From Neurospora tetrasperma FGSC 2508 (taxonomy: Eukaryota; Ascomycota; Sordariomycetes; Sordariales; Sordariaceae): DNA of 64,000 nucleotides. A model generated the notes under the pieces. It worked only from the letters and a program-made list of their open reading frames with translations. It was not told the origin of the DNA and made no database searches. Location: NCBI RefSeq assembly GCF_000213175.1, contig NW_009799102.1:146885-210884 (forward strand), read 5' to 3'. Below are positions 12,732 to 24,113 of the stretch, one piece after another; positions within the stretch are counted from its first letter, which is position 1, and each line of letters begins with the position of its first letter. The position numbers and the translations under genes are program-made.

Positions 12732-13184
12732 CTACTTCTCTCGTCCTTCACGTCGTCGTCGTTCAAGACGCTCTTCAAACGCCTTGAAATCCTCCTCGGT
12801 ATATCCTTGGTCCGCTACAAGATAAGTTAGGACCAGTCTCACTGTCATAGAAGGGAGTGTAGGTAGGTATAAGTACTCACTGTACGGCTCAAACTTGGCA
12901 AGCTCATCCCATCGCTCATTCTCCAGGTGGTCCCAGGCCGTTTTCACGGTGCCCTGTGGGAGGTAAATTTCCTTATAGACGCCCTTATCATCGGTGTATG
13001 ACATGAAGTTGGCATCGGCAGTTTTGAGGTGTTCACCTGACCGCGGGAGGCATACATGGTATTTGACGCCGTTTTCATCGGTGTAGAAGACGTTGTTGGG
13101 ATCGGTAATTTTGGTGAGGGGGACCAAGGGCTGCTCGGGCTCGGGCTCTGGCTCGGCCTTTGCTTCATCCTTTTTTGGGTCCAT
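12732..13184 (-). CDS. Small hypothetical charged protein
   Basis: Two exons, 13184-12881 and 12814-12732, encode about 128 aa. The 66-base intron has a GTGAGT donor, a CTAAC branch point and a TAG acceptor. It is a multiple of three without stops, so an unspliced 150-aa product is also open. The N-terminus is rich in Lys, Glu and Pro. The body carries two related segments, each a YTDENGVKYHVCLP-like or YTDDKGVYKEIYLP unit, suggesting an internal duplication. The C-terminus is a basic helix (EERLERRRREGREK). There is no signal peptide or membrane segment. Function unknown. Confidence 0.6.
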   Translation of the reverse strand: MDPKKDEAKAEPEPEPEQPLVPLTKITDPNNVFYTDENGVKYHVCLPRSGEHLKTADANFMSYTDDKGVYKEIYLPQGTVKTAWDHLENERWDELAKFEPYSEYLYLPTLPSMTVRLVLTYLVADQGYTEEDFKAFEERLERRRREGREK

Positions 13185-13685
13185 GATGGGCTGCTTCTGT
13201 GAAAGCTCAGTTGTAGGTTGACAGGCAGTTGGAAATCGAGAGGATGGAATCAGTTCATACCAGCGTAGAGGTAGATAGAGGTATGGACAGGGCGAGGAGG
13301 TGGGCTGACCTCGACTTATACATGCCAGGCGGGGTCAGTTGCGCATGCCAAGTCCTTTTCCTCGTATTACTTTTGGTTGAGTGATCCCGACTCTCTTATA
13401 CTGGGGTAGTCATTCCATGTCGGCCCCCAACCCAGCGGACTCGGGTGTAACCGCAATGGCCTGGCCCGAACCTTATAGGGTTAGTCACCGAGTCGTTGGC
13501 GCTAGAGGATCATGGTAAGGTACCATCACAGAAATACGCCCTAAGCGACCTAGTTGGAGGTAGAGTAGCGACTGGCACTGGAAAGAGCCATTTGATGGAG
13601 CATGAAAATCCTCGTGCGTTGAGTCTTTCCCGTAAGTGGTCGACTGGAGCTCTATTACGACCACTCGTCTCCTCCTCCGTTCCTA
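13185..13685. other. Intergenic, no gene seen
   Basis: The spacer holds the upstream region of the small charged protein and the 3' flank of the membrane protein. Copies of TAGAGGTA lie near 13264-13285. An open frame running into the next gene on the plus strand is antisense to it and was not kept. Confidence 0.5.
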
Positions 13686-15025
13686 TTAACTCATCTCATG
13701 CCCATAACCCCCTCCTCCTTCCCTCCCATATCTCCGGATCCCAGGAGGCTGATCCTCCCACCCACTACTCATCTCCACCGGCTCAATCTTCACCGGCATC
13801 TCTACCACCTTCTCAACCGACAACACCTCATGCGACCCGTCGCTATGTAGTCCCTGCTGTTCGTGTGCGTAACCGCCCCTTTCGAATCCGCTTTCCATCT
13901 CTCTCGGTCCCCAACCACCACCACCGCCTTCCGCGTCTCTCACATGTTGCGCCATTTCAGGAGGCCGCTGGTACGGTTGGCCACCGGTGTCTGGACTATG
14001 GCTTAGAGGTAGGTTGGCCCTTAGAGGTAAGTTTGTGGTCATGCTGGGGGTATCGTCGTCTTCCGAAGCAGAAGAAAACGAAGAAGATCGATCGCTACCG
14101 TCGCCGTTACTGCCCCCGTTTAGGGGTTCGGAGGCATTGTGCGCAGCTTGTTTCCGTCGTCGGTCTCGGACTCGGTAGGCCCAGACGAGGTAGGCGGCGA
14201 AGCCGAAGGCGCAGATGATGGCTAGACCACCAATCACGCCGCCTACTATGGCGCCGATATTGGCCGAGTTGTTGTTGCCTCCACCGTTGCCGCTCGACTG
14301 AGATGGGGTGGGGGGAGTTGATGACGAGGAACCTGACGAAGAGGAGGATGTAGTGGTGGCCACGGCAGGATTGCGAATGGCATCGGCCTGCGAAGCCGTG
14401 TAATGACTTATGCCGGTGGTCCAGCCGCAATCAATCCTCTGGAAGGGACCGAGCCCGTTGTCGAGCGTGAGATAGGCGTTTACGCAGATGGAGGCTCGAA
14501 TGGTGTTCCCGGAGGAGTCTTGACTTGAACTGTCAAACGGTCAGTTGACTTTCCTGTTCTTCACGGTCACTCTTTCATTTTTTCTTCTTGCCTCCTTTCT
14601 TCATGTTCGCGCAAGTACAATTTCTCATACATCCAAGTTCACAGAGAAAAAGAGAGAAAAGAAAAGAAGACCTACCACAGCGCGGTGCTCAAATCCTTCC
14701 TATCCAAAAACCCACACCCATCCTCACACTTGTCTTGATCGAAACAAGCCCCCGGCATCCAACAATTGCCTACAACTTGCTTATTTGCCAGGCAGAAATT
14801 CCATAGTCCGCGGTTGAAGTCGACCTGGATCTGCAAACGGGTACCGGCCGTCCGTATACTTGTGTTTTCCTGGTTGTGAATCTGCGAGTAGCGAGATGCG
14901 ATGGACTTTGATATCGACGCTGGTGGAGTGATGAGGGAGTCTGGTTCCATGAGGGTCGGTGATGCCCTTTTTTGGTTGAGGAGTGTCGTCGGGGTTGGCG
15001 CAGGCGGCGCTCGCGATGAAGACAT
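13686..15025 (-). CDS. Single-pass membrane protein, Ser-rich stalk
   Basis: Two exons are clear: 15025-14676 and 14529-13686, joined through a 146-base intron that completes a Cys codon (ALCSSQDSSGNT). The outer part is Cys-rich (GNCWMPGACFDQDKCEDGC, then ICVNAY and RIDCGWTTG). A Ser/Thr/Pro stalk follows, then one membrane span (NIGAIVGGVIGGLAIICAFG and onward) and a basic stop-transfer stretch RVRDRRRK. The cytoplasmic tail of about 150 residues is Ser-, Gly- and Asp-rich. This layout resembles fungal wall-stress sensors and other Mid2/WSC-like surface proteins, but I see no diagnostic WSC signature. The 5' end is uncertain: no signal peptide is seen at ATG 15025, and a hydrophobic frame near 15260-15380 (minus) might supply one by splicing. 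Confidence 0.55.
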
Positions 15026-16244
15026 GTCGGATTTGATCGTTCAATTGGAGTCCTGGCTGCTTATCGAGGTCTAAAGAGCGACTGGACTGGAGCTGGGTGC
15101 GAAAAGACTGAAGATGAACTCCACCGCGATAATCCGTGCCTCTTGGTGCTTCAATCCAAGATAGACGAGAGGCAGATGCGATGAAAGGAGACAGGTGCGA
15201 GGAACCGGGTAGAAGGCTTCGTTCCGTGCCGCTTCCGATATTACATTACAGCGATAGGTCACCTCCCGAGGAGCGACGCAACTTCAGCTTTGGCGGCTGA
15301 CCAGCGTAACTCAACTGCCAATAACAAGCACCCGCGTAGGACAAACCAGGACTGAAGGTTACACATGCTAGGGCTGAGAGGTCTCAGCATTGAGGCGTTC
15401 CCAGTCGAAGGAACTGAATCGAGTTGAAGACTGGACGAACGGCCGCGCTGGTGATGCGCTCGAGCGGCACCGAAGTGCCATGGTTGGGTTGGGGATTGAG
15501 AAAGATGGGAAAAGCAAGGTGCAAGGCTGAGGGCGGCATGGTTGCACAAAGACACTGCCATGTTTGCTGATGATGCTATTTACGTTGTCAGTGGCAACTC
15601 AAGACAGGCAGTCAGAAGGTATATAAGAGACTGGGGAAACCACAGGCCCCGAACCGAGTGATGATCGCTGCCATCTAAAAGTCAAGAAATGGTCAGCGGT
15701 TGATGAAGAAGAGAAACTCCAACTTTGACCAAGAAAAACCAAGCCGGATACGGTATCCCGAACACTCGGGTCCTCGTGCCAATGCGTCCCGAAACGCGGG
15801 GAAAGCCGCCAGGAACCGCTGTCCAAAACTGTGACCCCCACCAAGGAAGACGTCGAGCCGAGCATCTGTAGCATCGTGGGGGAAAAATGATGATGATCTA
15901 CCGATCATTGGAAGCCGCAGAGTTCATTCCCCAGGAGTCCTCGAATCCGGAATGGCTTTAACGATGGTCCCCGATGGTGATGTTCCCCTCATGCACCCGA
16001 GGCACGTTTCCCCCGCATTCTGACCACGCTGCCCAGACGCGGGGTGCAGAAGTCAGCCGTTACCTTGATATCCCCCCATCTTCTCCACGAGAGAAATGAT
16101 GTCGTTGAAGCCGGAAGACGCTTCCCCTGCGAACGTACCGTGAGTACAAAACTCACCTTTACTCCCGTCCCTCATCAACCGTCTCCAAGTCCCTCGCGAC
16201 TCCTCTCATCCCTTGTCAGGCTACCCACCACCATCACCACAACC
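15026..16244. other. Intergenic, no secure gene
   Basis: Contains the divergent promoters of the membrane protein (minus) and the dehydrogenase (plus). A short minus-strand frame near 15260-15380 begins with a hydrophobic, signal-like stretch and could be a first exon of the membrane protein. The remaining frames are unconvincing. Confidence 0.45.
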
Positions 16245-17264
16245 ATGTCCGCCCGAAAATCCATCCTCATTACCGGCGCCGGCGGTCTCGTCGGCCCCCT
16301 CCTCGCCACCCGCCTCCTCTGCGACTCTAACTACTCCCAACACACCATCTACCTAACCGATCTCGCGCCCCCCATCGTCCCCTCCGCCTCTTCCTCCATC
16401 CCCGCCGACCGGCTCAAAGACGTCATCCCCATCCAAGGCGACATCACCTCCCCCTCTTTCGTCTCCTCCCTCATTTCCGCCACCCTCCAAGACGGCGCAA
16501 ACTTATCCGCAGTCTTCATCTTCCACGGCATCATGTCCGCCGGCTCCGAAGCGAACTTTGAGTTATCTCTCAAAGTCAACGTTGACTCCGTGCGCTTACT
16601 GCTCGACGAAATCCGCACCCAAGCCCCCGGCACACGAGTGATATACAGCAGTTCGCAAGCAATCTACGGCCAACCCTTACCCGCCGTCGTAACAGACGAC
16701 GTCACGCCCACCCCGCAAAGCACATACGGCGCCCACAAGCTGATGATGGAGACGTACATCAACGATTTGCATCGCAAGGGATATATCGAGGGTTTTGTAG
16801 TGCGCTTCCCTACTATTTCGGTGCGACCGGGTAAACCGACGGCGGCTGCGTCGAGTTTCTTGTCGGGAATCATTAGGGAGCCGTTGGCGGGAAAAGAGTG
16901 CGTGGTGCCTATTGAGGATCGTGGCTTTAGGTCGTACTTGTCGAGTCCGTCGACGATCGCGGAGAATCTGGTTAGAGTGTTGGAGATGGATAGTGATAAA
17001 CTGCCGGAGCATAGGAGGAGTGTCAATTTCCCGGGCATTAGTGTCAGTGTGCAGGAACTGTTGGATGCGTTGGAGAAGTTTGGGGGGAAGGAGAAACTGG
17101 GGCTGGTAAAGGAAAAGAGGGATAAAGGGTTGGAAAAGGTGTTGAGGAGCTGGCCGACGGATTTTGATACGAGTAGGGCTGTGGGCGAGCTGGGGTTGGT
17201 GGTTGATGAGGGGGTGGACGGGTTGGTTGGGGAGTATGTGGAGAGTTTGAAGCGGAAGGAGTGA
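16245..17264 (+). CDS. NAD-dependent epimerase/dehydratase, DenD-like
   Basis: Short-chain extended Rossmann enzyme of 339 aa, single exon. The start at ATG 16245 (context ACCATGTCC) puts the nucleotide-binding motif ILITGAGGLVG at residues 6-16; an open frame extends upstream but begins without ATG support. The catalytic Tyr/Lys pair lies in STYGAHKLMMET, with the YSSSQAIYGQP strand before it. RFPTISVRPGKPTAAASSF and GIIREPL are typical of the D-erythronate dehydrogenase (DenD) branch, which oxidises four-carbon acid sugars. The true substrate in this fungus is inferred. The next plus-strand gene starts about 700 bases downstream. Codon use shifts from C-rich to G-ending codons towards the 3' end. 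Confidence 0.85.
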   Translation: MSARKSILITGAGGLVGPLLATRLLCDSNYSQHTIYLTDLAPPIVPSASSSIPADRLKDVIPIQGDITSPSFVSSLISATLQDGANLSAVFIFHGIMSAGSEANFELSLKVNVDSVRLLLDEIRTQAPGTRVIYSSSQAIYGQPLPAVVTDDVTPTPQSTYGAHKLMMETYINDLHRKGYIEGFVVRFPTISVRPGKPTAAASSFLSGIIREPLAGKECVVPIEDRGFRSYLSSPSTIAENLVRVLEMDSDKLPEHRRSVNFPGISVSVQELLDALEKFGGKEKLGLVKEKRDKGLEKVLRSWPTDFDTSRAVGELGLVVDEGVDGLVGEYVESLKRKE

Positions 17265-17958
17265 AAGGAGACTTGAAGATGGGTTCTTTGGTGTTGTGTT
17301 CGACGATAGGCTGTGCGCAGAAATGGGAGGTCAAATATCTGCCGTGCTCCTCGCGTTCATGATATGTGTGACTTGTAAGAGAGATACCGAGCCGATGTGA
17401 CAGATATATCAGTCTTCATGTACACAGCGTGGTTAATGGTAGATAGGGTCGTACATCCTTTTGAGCCTCAATGCTGTGTTCCTTGGTTGTTCAGTTTTTA
17501 ACCACGACATTCCAACCACACAAGTACCGATTGCAAGAGCCGGAGGTTGCCGTCTCTGCAGGCTATATCGGTCCTAACCCCCTGGGGAATTGTTTGCCGA
17601 TATCCGAGCCACGTTGGTAAGCTGGTCTGTAGGAGTTTGCGACTGCGTCTATAATAGAGACTTTTAAGGCGAACCAAGATTCGTTGTGATGAATGCGACA
17701 AATAGCCGCGATATGAGCTCATTTATAGGTCCCGACGAGCTTGTTTGTAGCGTAACCCTTGCAGTTGGTTGTGCCTTTCAGACGATGAAGTCAATGGGAA
17801 CACTCCGATTGGGTGTCATCTGGATATGGCTGGGAGTATGGAAAGAACGAAGATAAAGCGCAACCGGCCCCCCGTCGCCTCATTTGACTGAGACTGAGAT
17901 TTGATGCGATCACTAGCTCCTTACCTTTGCCTGCATTTTGTCAGTGGCACCAAAAACC
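17265..17958. other. Intergenic, no gene seen
   Basis: 3' flank of the dehydrogenase and promoter of the sulfotransferase-like gene. Only short frames without domain signatures. Confidence 0.5.
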
Positions 17959-19136
17959 ATGGCAATTGGATTCCCCGATGATCGTCAGTTGAAGGACCGG
18001 CCCGAGCCGCGGGACAAAGTCAACAGCCCTGAGACCTCCAGCGACCATGACACTCACCATGATATGAACAGCAAGACCCGTGTGGCTTCAGACTCACCGA
18101 GAAGTTCGCTCTCCATGACCCTGTCTTTCCTCACCACCATCCGCACTCTCTTCACCACCTTGCCCTCTCTCCCCCTCAGCAGTCCCATTTGGACCTTTCT
18201 TGAACACCTCTACCACCTTCCCAACCCCCCTCCGCCGCGAGTCCGGGACCCATCCCGCCCCATGCGCATCATCTGCGTCGGTTTCCCCCGCACCGGCACC
18301 GAGTCGCTCGCCCAAGCCCTCTCCCACCTCGGATATTCGCACGTTTACCACGGCTGGGACATTGTTTACGACCCTTCCGATCTCTGTTACTCTCCCGGTT
18401 GGGTAAGACTGGCCAGGAAGAAGTTCTACCCTGTTCAAGGTGACCACTCCCAGTCCCAGCCGGTGATAACGAGAGCGGAATTTGAGGAGTTGCTAGGCCA
18501 TTGTCAGGCCGTGACCGATGCGCCAGCGTCCGTGTTTGCTGCAGAGTTGATAGCTGCCTACCCCGAAGCCAAGGTGGTGTTGAATATGCGAAGGGATGAA
18601 GAGCAGTGGCAGGAGTCATTGGTGAAAACAATCATCAAGGCGAACGAGAGTTGGGGGTTTTGGATTGCGAGTTGGTTGGATCGAGAGTGTTTCTGGGCGT
18701 GGCATGTGTATGAACGGTTTCTGTGGCCGTCACTGTTTAGATGTGTTGGTGGTTATGGGGAGTTGAGCAGAGTGGTGAGAGGGGGTGGAGGAATGTGGGT
18801 TTGGAGAGGTGAGTTGTGTTTTCTTGGACTTCGACTTGCAGTGCTACTCAACAATGTTAACTCGAAACAGAGCATTGCAACATGATCCGAGGACTGGTTC
18901 CGCCCGACAGACTGTTGGAGTGGTATATCGAAGACGGCTGGGAACCGCTCTGCAAGTTTCTTGGCAAAGAAATACCAGACATGTCCTTTCCTCATGCCAA
19001 TGCGGCTGTTGGTGGTTGGAAAGCGAGAGAAGAGCAATGTAACAAGCGGTGGGTGGAGAGGGCCTTTATCAACTTGTTCCTCATTCTCGTGGGCATCGTC
19101 TCCCTGGGTGTGTTTGCCTGGTGGTGGTGGTGGTAG
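17959..19136 (+). CDS. P-loop sulfotransferase-like protein with C-terminal membrane tail
   Basis: 371 aa from two exons (17959-18808, 18871-19136), the junction restoring GEHCNMIRG. The start ATG at 17959 has a good context (AACCATGG). The core opens with a PAPS-type P-loop, CVGFPRTGTESLAQAL, followed by LGYSHVYHGWD. A strand AKVVLNMRRDEEQW probably supplies the second phosphate-binding site, and the C-terminal part has HNMIRG-type spacing (EHCNMIRGLVPPDRLLEW). This pattern fits the Sulfotransfer_4 family common in fungi. The acceptor is unknown. The C-terminus has a hydrophobic span (LFLILVGIVSLGVFA) ending in five consecutive Trp residues, so the protein is probably tail-anchored. The Ser/Asp-rich N-terminal 100 residues look disordered. 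Confidence 0.8.
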
Positions 19137-20012
19137 GGATGGCGAGGGTGGATTTTATCCTGACTGTCGATGACATGACATGTGACAGGCAGCTGATCGG
19201 ATCGCGGATGTCGGTTATTTGAGGTTAATATGATTATCGTATCCGATGGATGGATTGTTTCCTCGAAGCGCGCGCGTCGAAACAGGTGACATTGTCCAGG
19301 ACCAAAGGGGATGTGAAACAAATCAGAAGGAAATTGACGGGATTTTGCGCGAAGGAGGAACGAAGAAACAAACAGAAAAAAAAAAACAGAAAAAAAGCTC
19401 TGACCAACAGCTCGGTTGGCGTTTAACGAGTGTTTCACTGAGTGACCTTATGGTGGGGCTTGGGGGCTTCTTCAGGGCTTCTTTCAGCGGGTCGGGAAGG
19501 GCAGCCGCCGCCTCCACCGACTTGGCCTCCGCTATTTTCCTCATTCAGCACTCGACTGCAACATCTCCTTCCGGCCTTCCTCCGCGACAATGCAACCTCA
19601 TCGACCTTTGTCCCTGAATAGCGTCACATCGAGCTCCGAACGGGCCGCCATTGCGATGTCTTTTCTTGCTTGACCACAGCTTGAACCTGACCAGGGAGCG
19701 TAACAAGCATTGCGCCTTCAATCTCGGCACCATCAGTCATGGCCTGCTCTCCCAACCAGCAGCACCACCTCGGCTCGTCCAGCCCAGGGACCCGGGAATG
19801 GCAACCCCGGAAGATGGAATAGATTGAGCCTCCTTCAATGATGGATCGAAAAAGGGGGTCAGGCGATACCACTTTGTGACGCAAGTCAATTGGTATAAGA
19901 TCGATTGGCTTCCCGCCATGTCTTTCTTGGAGTGTCTTGTCTTCCACCACCACAACCTCCACCACCGAGCCATCCTCACCACCACCATCAACCCCGCCAC
20001 CACTACCACACC
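19137..20012. other. Intergenic: promoter of GH131 gene
   Basis: No gene was found. Contains a short A-rich run at 19376-19397. Long frames on the minus strand crossing from here into the GH131 gene are shadows of its codon bias. A CCACCACC-rich pyrimidine/CA stretch directly precedes the ATG at 20013. Confidence 0.5.
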
Positions 20013-21293
20013 ATGAAGTTCACGCTTCTCTCTGGCCTCGTGGCCAAAGCCCTGTCCGTATCCGCCGGCTCCATTCTCTGGGATGGCCGCTTCAACGATC
20101 TCACCTCCGCCACCGACCTCAGCAAGTGGTCTTGGAGTAGCCAGGTCGGCCCCTACCAGTACTACATCCACGGTCCGTCCGAGGTCACCTCCTACGTCAA
20201 CCTCTCGCCCAGCTTCAAGAACCCGGCCGACTCGGGCTCCAGCCAGGGTGCCAAGATCACCCTCGACAAGACGGCCTTCTGGAACGGCCAGACCATGCGC
20301 CGCACCGAGCTGATCCCCCAGACCACGGCCGCCATCAACAAGGGCAAGGTCTTCTACCACTTCTCGCTCATGCGCAAGGACACCAACGCCCCTGCCCTCA
20401 CCCGCGAGCACCAGATCGCCTTCTTCGAGAGCCACTTCACCGAGCTCAAGTCCGGCTGGCAGTCGGGCGCCTCTGGCACTTCTGATCCCCTGCTGAGGTG
20501 GTGCATCGGTGGCCAGACCAAGTGGAGCGTCAACTGGGACGCCGACGTGTGGCACAACGTTGCCTACGAGATCGACTTTGATGCCAACACTGTCGGTTTC
20601 TGGCACTCTACCGGCAGCGATGCCCTTACCCAGGTTATTGCTCCTCAGGCTGCCGGCACCAGCAGCAACGGTGCTGACTGGCACGTCGGTGTTCTCGAGC
20701 TTCCCCGTGACGGCTACGCGGATGCTACTGAGGATTTCTACTTTTCGGGTGTTTACATTGAGAGCGGCAGCATCACCACTTCCGTTGCTGGTCCTGGTAC
20801 GTCAACTCCTTCCCTCCTCTCCTAGGTTAGCACCTCTCATACTAACACTTGCGTCTCAGGCTCTTCCTCCTCCAACCCCGGCACACCCAGCGCCCCCAGC
20901 AGCAGCAGCGTCGCCCCTGTCAAGCCTTCCACCTCTTCTGCCAGCGTCGCCCCCGTCAAGCCTTCGACCTCCTCGACTTCCTCTTCTACTACTGTTGCTG
21001 CCGTCACCAGCAGCGCTGCCCCCGTCAAGCCTTCCACCTCCTCTGCCTCCTCTTCTACCACCGTCGCTGCCGTGACCAGCGCCAGCGCCGCTCCTGCTGT
21101 CACCACCTCCAAGGCTGGAACTAAGACCTGCACTCGTAAATCCAGCGCCGCTCCTGCTGCCACCACCTCGGCTGGCTCGTGCACTGCGGCTCGGTACGCC
21201 CAGTGCGGTGGTAAGGGCTTCTCTGGCTGCACGGCTTGCGCTTCCCCGTACAAGTGCAACCTTGTCAATGACTGGTACTCCCAGTGCTACTAA
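20013..21293 (+). CDS. Secreted glycoside hydrolase GH131 with CBM1
   Basis: Secreted beta-glucanase of family GH131, 405 aa from exons 20013-20796 and 20860-21293. Signal peptide: [18 protein letters not shown]. The catalytic domain (about 20-255) carries [39 protein letters not shown] and [17 protein letters not shown], all typical of the family. Known members cleave beta-1,3, beta-1,6 and beta-1,4 glucans. A Ser/Thr/Pro linker with repeated [10 protein letters not shown] units joins a C-terminal fungal cellulose-binding module, [20 protein letters not shown] and then CY at the end. The intron falls at the domain-linker boundary. Preferred codons end in C, as in highly expressed fungal genes. 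Probably induced on plant cell wall material, like its homologues. Confidence 0.93.
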
Positions 21294-22204
21294 GCTGTTG
21301 CAGTTGCAGCAGGGGAGTTCTTGGTAGATAGTTGATGAGGTGGATGTGGATTCATGTACATACTATTTATTGTTCGCTTCTTGTTCATACTTTTATTTGA
21401 CGTAAATACACTTGTTTGCTCAACACGTCTTTCTTTCGCTTTGTGTTCAAAGTCAGTGGCAATTCTTGTGTCGGCCTTGTCCAATTCTGTCCCGTTGGAC
21501 AATTTGGCCCAGAGCACGTTGGTTATTTTCACAAGCACACGAAGGCAGGACAAACCAGGGCAGAGCAGATAAAGTCCGTCACGCAGCGTCAACTTCCTCA
21601 TTAACACTCAGTAGTCACGGGGGTCCTCACAGAACTACATAATGAGGTCGGCCACGAGTGGCTTCATTGACTTTGTACCCAAGTAGTGGAAGTTACACCC
21701 GCGCAGTGCTCATGTGGATGCTTGTACCCCCGAAGCCGCACTTTCCTTTTGTGTAGCACGACTCAACTAGCAGCGGGTGCAGACTGGAGAGTTGAAAATC
21801 CACTCCTCTTGTCTGTCACGGGCTGGTGTGTAAGGAAGGAGCACATTGTTGAAGGCGAGAACTTTGAGAGCCCATGAAGCGGCCATTTAAACTCTTTCAG
21901 ATTCCCATCCTCTCCCTTCACTCACTCTGGATCCATCAGCCACATTGCTTCTTTTTGCACAACATCGTCTTTGCTCTGCAACCACATCACTATCGCATTG
22001 CTTGGGCATTCTTCACACTTTTCTTGGTTTTGTATCCACTTGCGCTTTCTTGGTGACGACTTTCCATTCTTGGAGCATCGTCGCGTCAACAACACCAAGG
22101 TTCTTCGAGAGGTGAGCTTGACCCATTTTCCATCCACTCCATCACCATCATGGCAGCTAACAGTGTCTTTCCAAGTTTCCCAGTCTCACTCGACAACCGC
22201 CACG
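21294..22204. other. Intergenic, no gene seen
   Basis: 3' flank of the GH131 gene and the promoter and leader of the acidic secreted protein. An open frame extends upstream of ATG 22205 in the same frame, but it lacks a signal peptide and was taken as leader. Confidence 0.5.
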
Positions 22205-23098
22205 ATGCCTTACACAAGTCTCGTTCTCACTTTTCTCCTCGCCGCTTCCCATATTTGCCACGGCAAACCTCTCCCCACGCCCGATGATCGTCCTTACCAC
22301 CAGGGCTTTCCTCCTTACTCCGAGGGTTATCCCACCGGGGCTGGGTCCATCGCAACGACCACTGTAGACATCACAGCCCTCGCCGAGGAAACCATCTATC
22401 CAGTCCTATACACTAGCAACACAGAGGATGTCCCTTCAACGTCTGCAGAGGCCACCATTGCCACCATGGTTGCCGAGTCTGTGACTGTTCCTGCAACTGC
22501 TTTTGAGGTCGAAACTGCAGAGGTCCCGGCCGCCACCACATCTGAGGAGCACGCAGCTCTATCCGACGATGAAGCTCCGTCGAACGATGCAGATTCTTCT
22601 GGCGATGAGGCTTCCTCAGGCGATGAAGCTTCCTCGGACAAGGAGGATGGGTCTCCAGATGAGGCTCTTCCCACCGACTCATCGCCAGAGCCCCAGAATC
22701 AGGACCATCCCTGCGGCAGATTCGATCCCTGGACCATTCACTCACTTTCTCGGAACTGTGATGACACTGACACGGTCTGCGACTGGTCCTTCATCATTGA
22801 CACCAATTGCCCCCCGCTTGCTCCTACTCCTTGCTCGTTCTCCATCAAGTCTCTCGGCCCCGATGTGCCTGCCTCGCGCTCTCCCAAGCATGAGAAGAGC
22901 GAAGATGACTTGTGCGGGCCGTATGAGGTGCATTCGAGCTGGAGCGGCCAGTTTGGTCCTGGAGAGGGGTTCACGACGTTGAGTGTCATTGATGACGGGA
23001 ACAAGTTGGTGGCGTATCCGGCTTACAGGGATGATTTGTTTGGCAAGGAGGACGCCACGGTTCCGGACGTCGAGGTTGCGGTCTATGCTTTGGGTTGA
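22205..23098 (+). CDS. Secreted acidic Ser/Asp-rich protein, effector-like
   Basis: 297 aa, single exon. The start at ATG 22205 gives a clean signal peptide, MPYTSLVLTFLLAASHICHG. The middle is a low-complexity acidic region with short SSGDEASSGDEASS-type repeats (about residues 115-155). The C-terminal domain has spaced cysteines (HPCGRFDPW, RNCDDTDTVCDW, NCPPL, PCSF, DLCGPY) and ends with WSGQFGPGEGFTTLSVID and LVAYPAYRD. This C-terminal pattern recurs in small secreted proteins of Sordariomycetes as I recall them, but I cannot name a function. Wall-associated or effector-like roles are possible. Confidence 0.75.
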   Translation: MPYTSLVLTFLLAASHICHGKPLPTPDDRPYHQGFPPYSEGYPTGAGSIATTTVDITALAEETIYPVLYTSNTEDVPSTSAEATIATMVAESVTVPATAFEVETAEVPAATTSEEHAALSDDEAPSNDADSSGDEASSGDEASSDKEDGSPDEALPTDSSPEPQNQDHPCGRFDPWTIHSLSRNCDDTDTVCDWSFIIDTNCPPLAPTPCSFSIKSLGPDVPASRSPKHEKSEDDLCGPYEVHSSWSGQFGPGEGFTTLSVIDDGNKLVAYPAYRDDLFGKEDATVPDVEVAVYALG

Positions 23099-24113
23099 AG
23101 GATGTCATGAGTAGTAGACTTAAGGGCTGTTCAATGGGAAGAAGTATCGATACTGTATTGTTCATTGCTGGAGTTTGTCGAGTATTGGATTATGGGACTG
23201 ACGAAAACATTGTTATGGAGTACACGGTAGTCAGGCGAGAGATGAGTAATTGGAATCACATTGTCCCTTGGATGCTTTTTCTTCCCTTCTTGCTCCATGA
23301 ACTACTTTGCTCCTTTAGCACACGTATGACGGTCGAGTGCCCACGCACCATCAATTCTTTGGTATTGACACATCCTCAACATTGTGCCACGGCCCATCCC
23401 CGAAATGTCCGGCCTCGAATCGCTCCATCGGTGTCAACCCCTTGGATTGGGAGGTCTTCGTCTTGTCATTCCTGTCTACCCCATGGTGGTTGCGTTCCCA
23501 CCGTTTTTGAGCTGCCTGGGTGATTCCACTTCCTTGTTAGCCAATAACTGGTTTCTTTCTCTCTCAACTCGCTTCAATGGAGGTGCTTGACAAACCTGTA
23601 GCAGAAGTCTTGTCGTCCGATGAAGACCTTTGGCGGATCTGGCTCAAAATAGTATTGGCCCAAGATAGTATTGAGGTCGTCATCCACGATTGGCAGACCA
23701 CACACAGCCTGAGAGAAAGAAACCAATGAATTGATCAATAGTGTCAAGTTCTGCTGGGAACAATGCATCGAGGGGGATAAGTGCCATGTCAATGGGAATT
23801 CCATCTAGATCTACTTGATAGAGGAATGGAACATCTTGTTCGCTTTGTCCGTGGGGAAATGAAGCGCCATTACTCTACCGAGCGTGAAATTTCCTAGGCA
23901 AGTAAGAGCACAGCGTCACTAGAGTACATGATAGCCACACTCATCCATCATGATGCAGGCATTCGTTGCAAGATAGGTAATTCCAATTGCCAGAATGAAA
24001 GGCGGAGTGGGGTGGCACCAGACGGTTGATGCAACTTGATATGAATATCTGTTGAAGCCATCATCGGTTCTTGGCAGTTGGCACACGTCCTCCCTCCTTC
24101 TTCGTAGGTACTT

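Noticed and set aside
19737-20684. 315-codon minus-strand open frame over GH131
   Set aside because: Shadow of the GH131 codon bias; it crosses the promoter and signal peptide of a real gene.
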